A DNA stretch of 64,000 nt from contig NZ_BMTF01000027.1 in the NCBI RefSeq assembly GCF_014649535.1, positions 1 through 64,000 on the forward strand, written 5' to 3'. The notes below the pieces were generated by a model, which was not told the DNA's origin, did no database searches, and saw only the letters and a list, made by a program, of their open reading frames with translations. Positions 8,645 to 16,697 of the stretch are shown here, piece after piece. Source of the stretch: Streptomyces gelaticus. GTDB taxonomy: Bacteria > Actinomycetota > Actinomycetes > Streptomycetales > Streptomycetaceae. The stretch's first letter is position 1. The number at the start of each line of letters is the position of its first letter. The translations under genes and the position numbers were made by a program.

Positions 8645-11319
8645 CGGAGCTGATCACCGCCGTCCGGGAAGCACGCACCAGGGACGTGCCCGCCCTGCTG
8701 TCCGAGCTGGACCGGGCCGGACGCAGGTCGGCGCTGGCCGAGCTGAAGGCACTGCGCAAGGAGGCGCGGAGTTGGCCCTGGGAGAAGCAGGACAGGATCC
8801 GCAAGGCTCTGCTGGTCGCGGGCGCCGGCTGCCACACAGGAGCCGCGGGCTGCGCCGCCTGGATCGGCGGCCGGGATCTGCAGATCTGGTCACGGCCTCC
8901 CTATTCGATGCTTGTCGATGTCCTCTCGGACCGCGCCCCCGAGTGGCTCGGTGATGTCGCGCACCGGCTGGCGGACCGTCCCGGGACTGCGGAGCTCTTC
9001 TACGAGCTGATCAGCGGGCTGGTGAAGGCCTCGCAGTGCGCCGTGCCCACCTCGGAGGGTTTCGTGCGCGGCTGGGCCGACGCGCTCTCGAGCTCACAGT
9101 GGCAGCAGAACAGACGACCACTGGCCGACGTCCTCCGGACGGACCCGTATCTCACCGCTCTCGTGCCGCGGCTCTTCGAGGTGGCGGAACTCCCCTCGTC
9201 GACGCTCTGGTTCGACGAGCCGGACGACCCGAGCCGTTGGCATGTGGCGCTCGCCCTCCTCGCGGACGAAGGTCTGCTGGAGCGGGTTTCACTGGTCGAC
9301 GCCTGTGTGGCCCGGCTGGTCCGCGGTGGAAAGCCCGGTGAACTGCGTTTCTTCCTCGCCCTGTTGCGTCGGCTCGCGCTCACCCGCGAGGAGGAGGCGG
9401 AGCGGATTGCTGACTGGACCGCCCTGGCGGCGGACGGGATCTCCACCGCGGCCGGCCACGCCCAGGAGGTGCTCGCCCGGCTGGACGAGCACGGTGAACT
9501 GCCCGTGCGGTCCCTGGTGGAAGTCTCGGGTTCCCTGCTGTTCCGTCCGGAGAAGAAGCTCGTTCGTGCCCAACTGGTGCTGATCGGCAAGAAACTGCGC
9601 CGCGATCCATCGGCAGCCGGGGAACTCCTGCCCGTCGTCGCCGAGGCCTTCGGGCACGCCGACATCGACATCCAGGAGCGGGCCCTCAAGCTCATCGCAC
9701 GGTACCTTCCGGCTGCCGACACGGCGGTGCGCGAAGAAACCGCCCTGTCCGCCCCGCTGTTGAGTCCGGCGCTCCGAACTGCGGCGGCCGAGGTGTTCGG
9801 CGACCTGATGGACACCCCGTCGGCGGCGGAGCCGTACGTGGAGCTTCTGCCCTCCGTCCCCGTCCCGCGACGTATCGAACCGGCGCCCGCGACGCTGCCC
9901 GAGCTCGTCGAGGAGCTGGTGGTCCTGGCGAGGACCGCGTCACGGGACTCCCCCGCTTTCGAGCGGGCGCTGGACGGGCTGGTTCGCCATGCCCGCACCG
10001 ACCGGCCCGCACTGACCGCGGCGTTGCGGGATGCCCTCGCCGGCAGTTGGTGGCTCGTCGACGAACCGCAGTCGAGAGTCGAGCATCGGCTTCGCTCGGA
10101 GGCAGGGATCACCCTGGTCCTGGCCGTGCTGCTCGGCCGGGTGCCGATGGAGGCGGTGCAGGCGGGCCGTTCGGCCTGGACCGGCAGCAGTGTCTGTGTC
10201 CATGCAGCGCTCAAGGGAGTACTGAAGGCCCGGCTGTGGGAAGCCGCCGACGCGGTCCTGACCGGCAGTGCACCGTTCCTGCTGGCCCTCCCGACCTGGC
10301 ACACCGGCTCGATCGACCCTGCCGTGCTGGTCGAGCGGCTGCGCACCTACCAGCAGCTCGGAGCCCGGCCCGGGGAGGCCGACTTCGCGCAGGCCCTGCT
10401 GCGTGTGCGGCGCGGCGTTGCGCAGGAAGCCGCGGCCGAGGCAGCCGCCGGGCTCGGCACCCCGGAGGGCGACCGACTGGCCGCCTGGCTGCGCATGGAC
10501 CGGCCGCTCGCAACCGTCCACCGGTACGACCTGGACAGACAGGAGTCCACTGCCCGCGGCTGGGTGGAGCGGCAGCCGGCCGACTGGACCCGGCGCGCCC
10601 TGATGGCGAGCGGGGAAAACCCGTTCATTCAGCAGGAGTTCCCACGCTCCTTCCACTGGCTGGGCAGCGCGCACACGCCACGTCATCGCACCTGCGACCA
10701 CTGGAACGACCAGTCCGAGCCCTGGGTCGCCACCCTGCCCGAGGACAGCGAGACACTGGCCGCGTGGCTGCTGCCAACCATCGCGACGTGTGTCACCGAT
10801 GAACTGAAGCATGCGGCACAGCCGCTTCTCGGCCTTGTGGAACCGGGCGGCCCGGCCACCGAGGCCATCCAACTGGCTGTGGCGTACGCGCTGGGTGCCC
10901 GGTATCCGGAGGACCGGCTGTCGGGGGTGGATGCCCTGCTGATGCTCGCGGCCCAGCAACGGCTGGACGCGACGTTGCTCGGCGAGCAGCTGGCGCTCCT
11001 CCTCGACTACAGGCTGGTGAAGCCCAATCGCCTCGCCGACTCCGCACGCACCGCGGCCGCCACGGGCGCGTACCGGACGGTGCTCTCCGTGCTGGTCCCC
11101 GCTCTGCCAGGGCTCTTGGCCGACAAGAAGGCGACGCCCCGGGGGCTGGGCGATCTGCTCTCCGTGGCCGCCGAGTGCACGGAGCACGGCGGGGCGGTGG
11201 GGGGTGGCGAGCCGATACCCGGGCTCACCGAAACGGCCGCGCGCGGCGGATCGTCGCAGTTGGTACGCCAGGCGGCCCGCCTGAAGGCCGCCTGGGAGCA
11301 GGGCTCGGGACGGACGTGA
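8641..11319 (+). CDS. Large DUF6493-type protein coupled to the SWIM protein
   Basis: An 892-residue soluble protein of mostly helical, HEAT-like character (repeated Leu/Ala-rich amphipathic segments), with a WPWEKQ segment at about residue 40 and no enzyme motif that I recognise. I place it in the DUF6493 group by its pairing and N-terminal pattern; this is recall, not a search. It overlaps the SWIM gene by four bases. A helical-repeat scaffold working with a zinc-finger partner is the simplest reading. Nothing shows signal peptide or membrane segments. Confidence 0.7.
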   Translation: MTELITAVREARTRDVPALLSELDRAGRRSALAELKALRKEARSWPWEKQDRIRKALLVAGAGCHTGAAGCAAWIGGRDLQIWSRPPYSMLVDVLSDRAPEWLGDVAHRLADRPGTAELFYELISGLVKASQCAVPTSEGFVRGWADALSSSQWQQNRRPLADVLRTDPYLTALVPRLFEVAELPSSTLWFDEPDDPSRWHVALALLADEGLLERVSLVDACVARLVRGGKPGELRFFLALLRRLALTREEEAERIADWTALAADGISTAAGHAQEVLARLDEHGELPVRSLVEVSGSLLFRPEKKLVRAQLVLIGKKLRRDPSAAGELLPVVAEAFGHADIDIQERALKLIARYLPAADTAVREETALSAPLLSPALRTAAAEVFGDLMDTPSAAEPYVELLPSVPVPRRIEPAPATLPELVEELVVLARTASRDSPAFERALDGLVRHARTDRPALTAALRDALAGSWWLVDEPQSRVEHRLRSEAGITLVLAVLLGRVPMEAVQAGRSAWTGSSVCVHAALKGVLKARLWEAADAVLTGSAPFLLALPTWHTGSIDPAVLVERLRTYQQLGARPGEADFAQALLRVRRGVAQEAAAEAAAGLGTPEGDRLAAWLRMDRPLATVHRYDLDRQESTARGWVERQPADWTRRALMASGENPFIQQEFPRSFHWLGSAHTPRHRTCDHWNDQSEPWVATLPEDSETLAAWLLPTIATCVTDELKHAAQPLLGLVEPGGPATEAIQLAVAYALGARYPEDRLSGVDALLMLAAQQRLDATLLGEQLALLLDYRLVKPNRLADSARTAAATGAYRTVLSVLVPALPGLLADKKATPRGLGDLLSVAAECTEHGGAVGGGEPIPGLTETAARGGSSQLVRQAARLKAAWEQGSGRT

Positions 11320-11442
11320 GGACCCAGCGCAGCAGACGCATCAAATCAACTGAAAGTGAGTGATAAGGGACTAGATCCATACTTAACCCATCAGTCACAG
11401 GGCGTTCGTGATCAGGCAACAACGCTCGGTCAGAGTGGATCC

Positions 11443-12891
11443 ATGACTGATGCGACATCCGCGAAGAGGTCCCGCCGCTCCCACCACTGGCGGCGGGACG
11501 TGACCGAGCTGGCCGCACTGTTCACCGCGGTCGCGGTCGCCGACGCCATCGCGAACCTGATCGGACACCAGCCGGACGGACCGTACCTGCTGATCGCCTC
11601 GGCCGTCGCTCTGGCGATGACGGCCGGGTTCCACACCTGGTGGGCACGGCGGCACAGCCACACCCCGCCGCCACCCACCGGCACCGACGGCCGCGCCAGG
11701 GGCGATGGCGACGCCAACCACGCGGACTCGGCCCTGCCCCAAGCCCTGTCCGCATCCACGCCCCCGGATCCGGCCCCGTCCGCGGCTCCGGCCGCCGAGG
11801 GCACGTTGCTGTGGCGGATGCGGACCACGGTGCGGGACGCCCCCGGCAGCCTGGCAGCGCTCTGCGACGCCCTCGCCCGGCTCCGGGTCGACATCCTCAC
11901 CCTGCAGACGCACCCGCTGACCCAGGGCACGGTCGACGAGTTCCTGCTTCGCGCACCCGCCTCGCTCCCGGCCCAGCAGCTGAGCCGGGCCGTCTCGGCC
12001 GCCGGGGGCGGTTCGACCTGGATCGAACGGGCCGACACGCACGATCTGGTCGACGCCCCGACGCGCGTCCTGGGCCTCGCCACCCGCACCGCCCTGGACG
12101 CGGCCGAACTACCCCTTGCCCTGCGTCAGTTGCTCGGCCGCTGCACCATCCACTCGCTTCCCACCGCCTCGGTCACCGGCCGCGAGACCAGTGAGACCGC
12201 CCCCGTCGAAGGCGTGCTGGAGGAGACGGTGATGCGGCTGCGTGACCCGTCCGGGGGTTCCATCACGATCGAACGGCCCTGCCTTCCGTTCACACCGACC
12301 GAGTTCGCCCGCGCCCGCGCCCTGGTCGAGCTCGACGCCCGGCTCGGACCTCGCGTCCCGCGCGGCGGACACGTGCTCACGCTGTCCGAGGGCAACGAGA
12401 TCACGGTGCGTCGTGCGGACACGGGCGACCTCCGTGCAGCACGTGAGATGCACGACCGCTGCTCCGAGCAGACCCTGCGGCTGCGGTACCACGGGCCGGT
12501 CCACGACGCCGACCGTTACCTGGACCACCTGCTGAGCCCCCGCTTCGGCCGCACGCTCGCCGTGCAGACGGCCTCGGGCCGGCTGGTCGCGCTCGGCCAC
12601 CTCCTCTGGGACGGCGACGAGACCGAGGTCGCCCTCCTCGTCGAGGACGACTGGCAGCGTCGCGGCATCGGCTCGAAGCTCCTCGGCCGCCTGGTGGCAC
12701 TCGCCATCGAGGGGGGCTGCGAGAGCGTCTACGCCGTCACCCAATCGTCCAACACCGGCATGGTGGCGGCCATGCGCGCGCTGTCCCTGCCGCTGGACTA
12801 CCAGATCGAGGAGGGCACCCTGGTCATCACCGCCCGGCTGGACGCGACGCCGGTCCGCTCACTGCCCCCGTACGAGCAGGTCGGCCGCTGA
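11443..12891 (+). CDS. Membrane-anchored ACT domain-GNAT acetyltransferase fusion
   Basis: About 482 residues in three parts. Residues about 18-70 hold two hydrophobic helices (ELAALFTAVAVADAIANLIG and YLLIASAVALAMTAGF). After a Pro/Ala-rich linker an ACT-like domain begins with RTTVRDAPGSLAALCDALAR. The C-terminal third is a GNAT acetyltransferase with acetyl-CoA loop VEDDWQRRGIGSKLLGRLVA. ACT domains bind amino acids, so the arrangement suggests an acetyltransferase gated by a small ligand at the membrane. The GTG at 11356 is in frame, but the ATG at 11443 fits better. The 3' end overlaps the convergent PLP gene by 33 bases. Confidence 0.75.
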   Translation: MTDATSAKRSRRSHHWRRDVTELAALFTAVAVADAIANLIGHQPDGPYLLIASAVALAMTAGFHTWWARRHSHTPPPPTGTDGRARGDGDANHADSALPQALSASTPPDPAPSAAPAAEGTLLWRMRTTVRDAPGSLAALCDALARLRVDILTLQTHPLTQGTVDEFLLRAPASLPAQQLSRAVSAAGGGSTWIERADTHDLVDAPTRVLGLATRTALDAAELPLALRQLLGRCTIHSLPTASVTGRETSETAPVEGVLEETVMRLRDPSGGSITIERPCLPFTPTEFARARALVELDARLGPRVPRGGHVLTLSEGNEITVRRADTGDLRAAREMHDRCSEQTLRLRYHGPVHDADRYLDHLLSPRFGRTLAVQTASGRLVALGHLLWDGDETEVALLVEDDWQRRGIGSKLLGRLVALAIEGGCESVYAVTQSSNTGMVAAMRALSLPLDYQIEEGTLVITARLDATPVRSLPPYEQVGR

Positions 12892-14127
12892 CTCCCCGGC
12901 CGCCACCTCCCCGGAAGCGGAGGGCTCGCGTCCGATCTCCTGCGAGCTCAGTGCCTGGCACAGATCGGCCCACAGGTCCTCGACGTCCTCCAGGCCGACC
13001 GACATGCGCAGCAGCCGGTCCCCGACACCGGAGGACCGCCGGTCTCCCTCATCCACGATGCGGTGGCTGATGGAGGCCGGATGCTGGATCAGGGTGTCCA
13101 CGCTGCCGAGGCTCACCGCGGGCGTGATGAGCCGCACGGCCGAGATCACCCGGTGCGGATCCCCATACACCTCGAACGAGACCATCGCTCCGCCCAGCTT
13201 CGGGTAGTGGACCCTGGCGATGCGCGGATCAGCGGTCAGCCTGCGGGACAGTTCGGCGGCGCTCGCGGATGCCGCCCGTACCCGTACCGGGAGCGTGGCC
13301 AGGCCGCGCAGCAGCAGATATCCGGCCATCGGGTGCAGCACCCCGCCGGTGGCGAAACGCACCTGTCGCAGGCGGGCGGCGAACTCCTCGTCGCAGGCGA
13401 CGACTCCACCCATCACGTCACCGTGCCCGCCGAGGTACTTGGTGGCACTGTGCAGCACGATCCGGGCGCCGTGCTCGACGGGCCGCTGGAGCACCGGGGT
13501 GGCGAAGGTGTTGTCGACGAGCAGGGGCACTGAGCCGCAGGAGTGTGCGACGGCGCGGACGTCGACCTCGGCGAGCGTCGGATTGGCGGGCGTCTCCACC
13601 ATCACCAGACCGGTGTCCGGACGGATCGCCTCCGCGATGCCCACGGGATCGGTCCAGGTCACCTCGGTGCCCAGCAGCCCGGCGCCGAGCAGATGGTCGC
13701 TGCAGCCGTAGAGCGGCCGGACGGCGACCACATGGCGCAGGCCCATGCTCGCGCGGACCAGCAGCACGGCGGTGAGCGCCGCCATTCCGCTGGCGAACGA
13801 TACGGCGCTCTCGGTCCCTTCGAGCAGGGCGAGGGCGGTCTCGAACCGGGCCGTCGTCGGGTTGTCCAGCCGTGCGTAGACCGGCGGCCCTTCGAGCCTG
13901 GCGCCGGTGGCGGCGAAGGTGTCGATCCGCTCCGCCTCGCCCCTGGAGTCGTACGAGGGATAGGTGGTGGACAGGTCGATCGGCGGGGCGTGCAGTCCGA
14001 GGGCCGCGAGATCGTCGCGGCCCGCGTGCACGGCTTCGGTGGCCAGCGCCCTGGACCGGGTTGTCGTCGAGGGCGCCATCGAGGATTCGGTGTCCATGCC
14101 ACCACTCTGAACAAGTACCGGATCCAT
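12859..14127 (-). CDS. PLP-dependent trans-sulfuration enzyme (cystathionine gamma-synthase/lyase family)
   Basis: About 422 residues of the Cys/Met metabolism PLP family. VYARLDNPTTARFETALALL, SFASGMAALTAVLL and LVDNTFATP are family blocks, and the PLP lysine is in LHSATKYLGGHGD. The family makes or splits cystathionine, or releases methanethiol from methionine; sequence alone does not decide which. The ATG at 14127 has GGGAG eight bases upstream; a second ATG at 14097 is possible. Its divergent neighbour is an Lrp-type regulator only 29 bases away, so amino-acid-responsive control is likely. Confidence 0.88.
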   Translation of the reverse strand: MDPVLVQSGGMDTESSMAPSTTTRSRALATEAVHAGRDDLAALGLHAPPIDLSTTYPSYDSRGEAERIDTFAATGARLEGPPVYARLDNPTTARFETALALLEGTESAVSFASGMAALTAVLLVRASMGLRHVVAVRPLYGCSDHLLGAGLLGTEVTWTDPVGIAEAIRPDTGLVMVETPANPTLAEVDVRAVAHSCGSVPLLVDNTFATPVLQRPVEHGARIVLHSATKYLGGHGDVMGGVVACDEEFAARLRQVRFATGGVLHPMAGYLLLRGLATLPVRVRAASASAAELSRRLTADPRIARVHYPKLGGAMVSFEVYGDPHRVISAVRLITPAVSLGSVDTLIQHPASISHRIVDEGDRRSSGVGDRLLRMSVGLEDVEDLWADLCQALSSQEIGREPSASGEVAAGESAADLLVRGQ

Positions 14128-14156
14128 GCGGTCATCTCCCGTGCTACGTTCGGCAG

Positions 14157-14654
14157 GTGGCCGATTCTGTCGCTCTCGATCCGGTGGATCTGCACATTCT
14201 GCGGTTGTTGCAGAACGATGCCCGGACCACCTACCGCGAGCTGGCAGCCGAGGTCGGCGTCGCGCCGTCGACCTGTCTGGACCGGGTGACCAGGCTGCGC
14301 CGGTCGGGCGTCATTCTCGGCCAACAGCTGCGGCTGGACCCGGCCCGGCTCGGCCGGGGCCTGGAGGCGCTGCTCTCGGTACAGGTCCGACCGCACCGCA
14401 GGGAGCTCATCGGCCCGTTCGTCGAACGCATCAGGACACTGCCGGAGTCCCGCGCGCTGTTCCATCTGACCGGCCCGGACGACTATCTGGTGCATGTCGC
14501 GGTCACGGACACGGCCGATCTGCAACGTCTGGTACTGGACGAATTCACCTCGCGCCGCGAGGTGGCCCGGGTCGAGACCAGGCTGATATTCCAGCAGTGG
14601 GAGTGCGGTCCACTGCTGCCGCCGGCCGCGGAATCGGCGGAGTCAGGCCACTGA
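14157..14654 (+). CDS. Lrp/AsnC-family regulator
   Basis: About 165 residues. The N-terminal helix-turn-helix (DLHILRLLQNDARTTYRELA, VAPSTCLDRVTRL) is followed by a RAM ligand-binding domain (LFHLTGPDDYLVHVAVTDTA). Lrp proteins sense amino acids and commonly control a divergently transcribed gene. Here the divergent gene is the PLP trans-sulfuration enzyme, which is the obvious target. The GTG at 14157 has no clear ribosome site and follows TACGTT closely, so the message may be leaderless. Confidence 0.88.
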   Translation: MADSVALDPVDLHILRLLQNDARTTYRELAAEVGVAPSTCLDRVTRLRRSGVILGQQLRLDPARLGRGLEALLSVQVRPHRRELIGPFVERIRTLPESRALFHLTGPDDYLVHVAVTDTADLQRLVLDEFTSRREVARVETRLIFQQWECGPLLPPAAESAESGH

Positions 14655-14702
14655 GACCGAATGGTGATGACGCGGATGCCTCCGCCGTACAAGGATGTCC
14701 GC

Positions 14703-16388
14703 ATGTCACACACTTCCAGCAGCGCGCTGCCCCGCCAGGTCGCCGACGCCTATGTCGACGCGCTCATCGAACTCGACCCGATCACCGGCACCTACCTCGG
14801 TGTCGCGGAGAGCTCGCGCCGCCTTCCCGACTTCTCCCCCGTCGGCCAGGAAGCCCTTGCCGAGCTGGCCCGCACCACTCTGGCGGAGCTCGATGCCGCC
14901 GAACAGCTCCCCGGTGCGGACAGCGATACCGAGCGCCGCTGCGCCCGGCTTCTGCGCGAGCGTCTCACGGCGGAACTCGCCGTTCACAAGGCGGACGAGG
15001 GGCTGTGCAGGGTCTCCAATCTCTTCTCCCCGCCGCACAGCGTCCGCGGCGTGTTCACGGTGACACCGGCCGAGACCGACGAGGACTGGTCCGCGGTCGC
15101 GGACCGGCTGCGGGCGGTTCCCGCCTCGCTGGAGAGCTACCGCGAGTCGCTCGCGCTCGGTCTGGAGCGCAAGCTGTACGCCGGTCCGCGCGCCACCGCC
15201 ACCGTCGTCGGCCAGCTCGACGAGTGGGCGGGCGACGGCGGACCGGGCTTCTTCGAGGAGTTCGCGGCAGCCGGACCCGCGAAGCTGCGTGCCGAACTGG
15301 ACGAGGGCGCCCGGCTGGCCACGGAGGCGGTCGCGGCGCTTCGCGACTGGATGCGCGATGTGTACGCCCCGGCGATCGATGGTTCCCCGGACACGGTGGG
15401 CCGCGAGCGGTACGCCCGCTGGGTGCGCTTCTTCAACGGCACCGATCTGGACCTCGACGAGGCGTACGCGTACGGCTGGTCCGAGTACCACCGGCTGCTC
15501 GACGAGATGAAGACCGAGGCCGAGAAGGTGCTGCCCGGTGCCGGCCCCTGGGAGGCGCTGGCCCATCTCGATGTGCACGGCCGGCACATCGAGGGGGTCG
15601 ACGAAGTCCGGACCTGGCTGCAGAACCTGATGGACGAGGCGATCGAGGCGCTCGACGGCACGCACTTCGAACTCGCCGAACGCGTACGGAAGGTGGAGTC
15701 CCGCATCGCCCCGCCCGGCGGCGCCGCGGCCCCGTACTACACGGGCCCCTCCGAGGACTTCTCCCGCCCCGGCCGGACCTGGCTGCCCACGATGGGCGAG
15801 ACCCGCTTCCCGGTGTACGACCTGGTGTCCACCTGGTACCACGAGGGTGTGCCGGGCCACCATCTGCAGTTCGCCCAGTGGACGCACGTGACCGAGAGCC
15901 TGTCCCGGTACCAGGCGTCGATCGGCTGCGTCAGCGCCAACTGCGAGGGCTGGGCGCTGTACGCGGAGCGGCTCATGGACGAGCTGGGCTTCCTGCCGGA
16001 CCCGGAACGCCGCCTCGGCTACCTGGACGCGCAGATGATGCGGGCCTGCCGGGTGATCGTGGACATCGGCATGCACGCGGAGATGGAGATCCCTGCGGAC
16101 TCCCCGTTCCACCCCGGCGAGCGGTGGACGCCCGACCTGGCTCAGGAGTTCTTCGGCAACCACAGCGGCCGTCCCGCCGACTTCGTGGAGAGCGAGCTGA
16201 CGCGCTACCTCTCGATGCCGGGGCAGGCCATCGGCTACAAGCTGGGCGAGCGCGCCTGGCTGCTGGGCCGGGAGAACGCCCGCAGGGCACACGGTGACGC
16301 GTTCGACGCCAAGGCCTGGCACATGGCCGCCCTGTCGCAGGGTCCGCTCGGACTCGACGATCTCGTCGACGAGCTGTCCAGGCTCTGA
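14703..16388 (+). CDS. DUF885-family putative metallopeptidase
   Basis: A 561-residue soluble protein of the DUF885 group. The signature STWYHEGVPGHHLQFAQ carries HExxxGHH, the likely zinc-binding helix; family members resemble M32/thimet-type peptidases with a mainly helical cleft. FEEFAAAGPAKLRAELDEGA and NCEGWALYAERLMDELGF are further family blocks. The ATG at 14703 follows AAGGATGTCCGC. No signal peptide, so it acts inside the cell, perhaps in peptide turnover. A strong terminator follows directly. Confidence 0.85.
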   Translation: MSHTSSSALPRQVADAYVDALIELDPITGTYLGVAESSRRLPDFSPVGQEALAELARTTLAELDAAEQLPGADSDTERRCARLLRERLTAELAVHKADEGLCRVSNLFSPPHSVRGVFTVTPAETDEDWSAVADRLRAVPASLESYRESLALGLERKLYAGPRATATVVGQLDEWAGDGGPGFFEEFAAAGPAKLRAELDEGARLATEAVAALRDWMRDVYAPAIDGSPDTVGRERYARWVRFFNGTDLDLDEAYAYGWSEYHRLLDEMKTEAEKVLPGAGPWEALAHLDVHGRHIEGVDEVRTWLQNLMDEAIEALDGTHFELAERVRKVESRIAPPGGAAAPYYTGPSEDFSRPGRTWLPTMGETRFPVYDLVSTWYHEGVPGHHLQFAQWTHVTESLSRYQASIGCVSANCEGWALYAERLMDELGFLPDPERRLGYLDAQMMRACRVIVDIGMHAEMEIPADSPFHPGERWTPDLAQEFFGNHSGRPADFVESELTRYLSMPGQAIGYKLGERAWLLGRENARRAHGDAFDAKAWHMAALSQGPLGLDDLVDELSRL

Positions 16389-16399
16389 CTTAATCCCGC

Positions 16400-16439
16400 G
16401 GCGGCCGGGCTCGGTTCACGCCACGAGCCCAGCCGCCGA
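16400..16439 (+). terminator. Terminator after the DUF885 gene
   Basis: CGGCGGCCGGGCTCG (16400-16414) pairs with CGAGCCCAGCCGCCG (16425-16439) with one mismatch across 15 positions and a 10-base loop. It lies 11 bases past the stop codon. There is no long T tract, as is usual in Streptomyces. Confidence 0.75.
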
Positions 16440-16529
16440 GCGCTTCGCGGCCCGAGCGGCATCGGATCGGTCAGCGTCCGCAGTCCTCGGCATCGACCGG
16501 TGCGGTGAGCGGGTCGGCGCCGCGCCGCC

Positions 16530-16697
16530 CGTGCCCCTCGCAGATCCTCACCCGGTGACGACTGCTTCGTACTGAAGCTCACCGCCCGCTCGACGAGACG
16601 CCTGGAGCACATATCGGGCAGGACCGGCGCCCTCGGCTCGCTGACCACGAGCGTCGTCCGCTCCGCACCGCTCCCCCGCCGCGCCGTCAGCCACTGA
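16530..16697 (+). pseudogene. Lrp/AsnC regulator relic (C-terminal RAM end)
   Basis: In one plus-strand frame the bases before 16697 read PGDDCFVLKLTARSTRRLEH, then a stretch ending LTTSVVRSAPLPRRAVSH and a stop. This matches the closing strand-helix-strand of an Lrp-type RAM domain (G-D-D-x-F-V-L ... T-T-S-V-V). No start codon, no helix-turn-helix and no ligand-domain beginning precede it, so it is a truncated remnant. Its stop runs 11 bases past the end of convergent sbcC. It is a different gene from the intact Lrp regulator at 14157. Confidence 0.55.
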
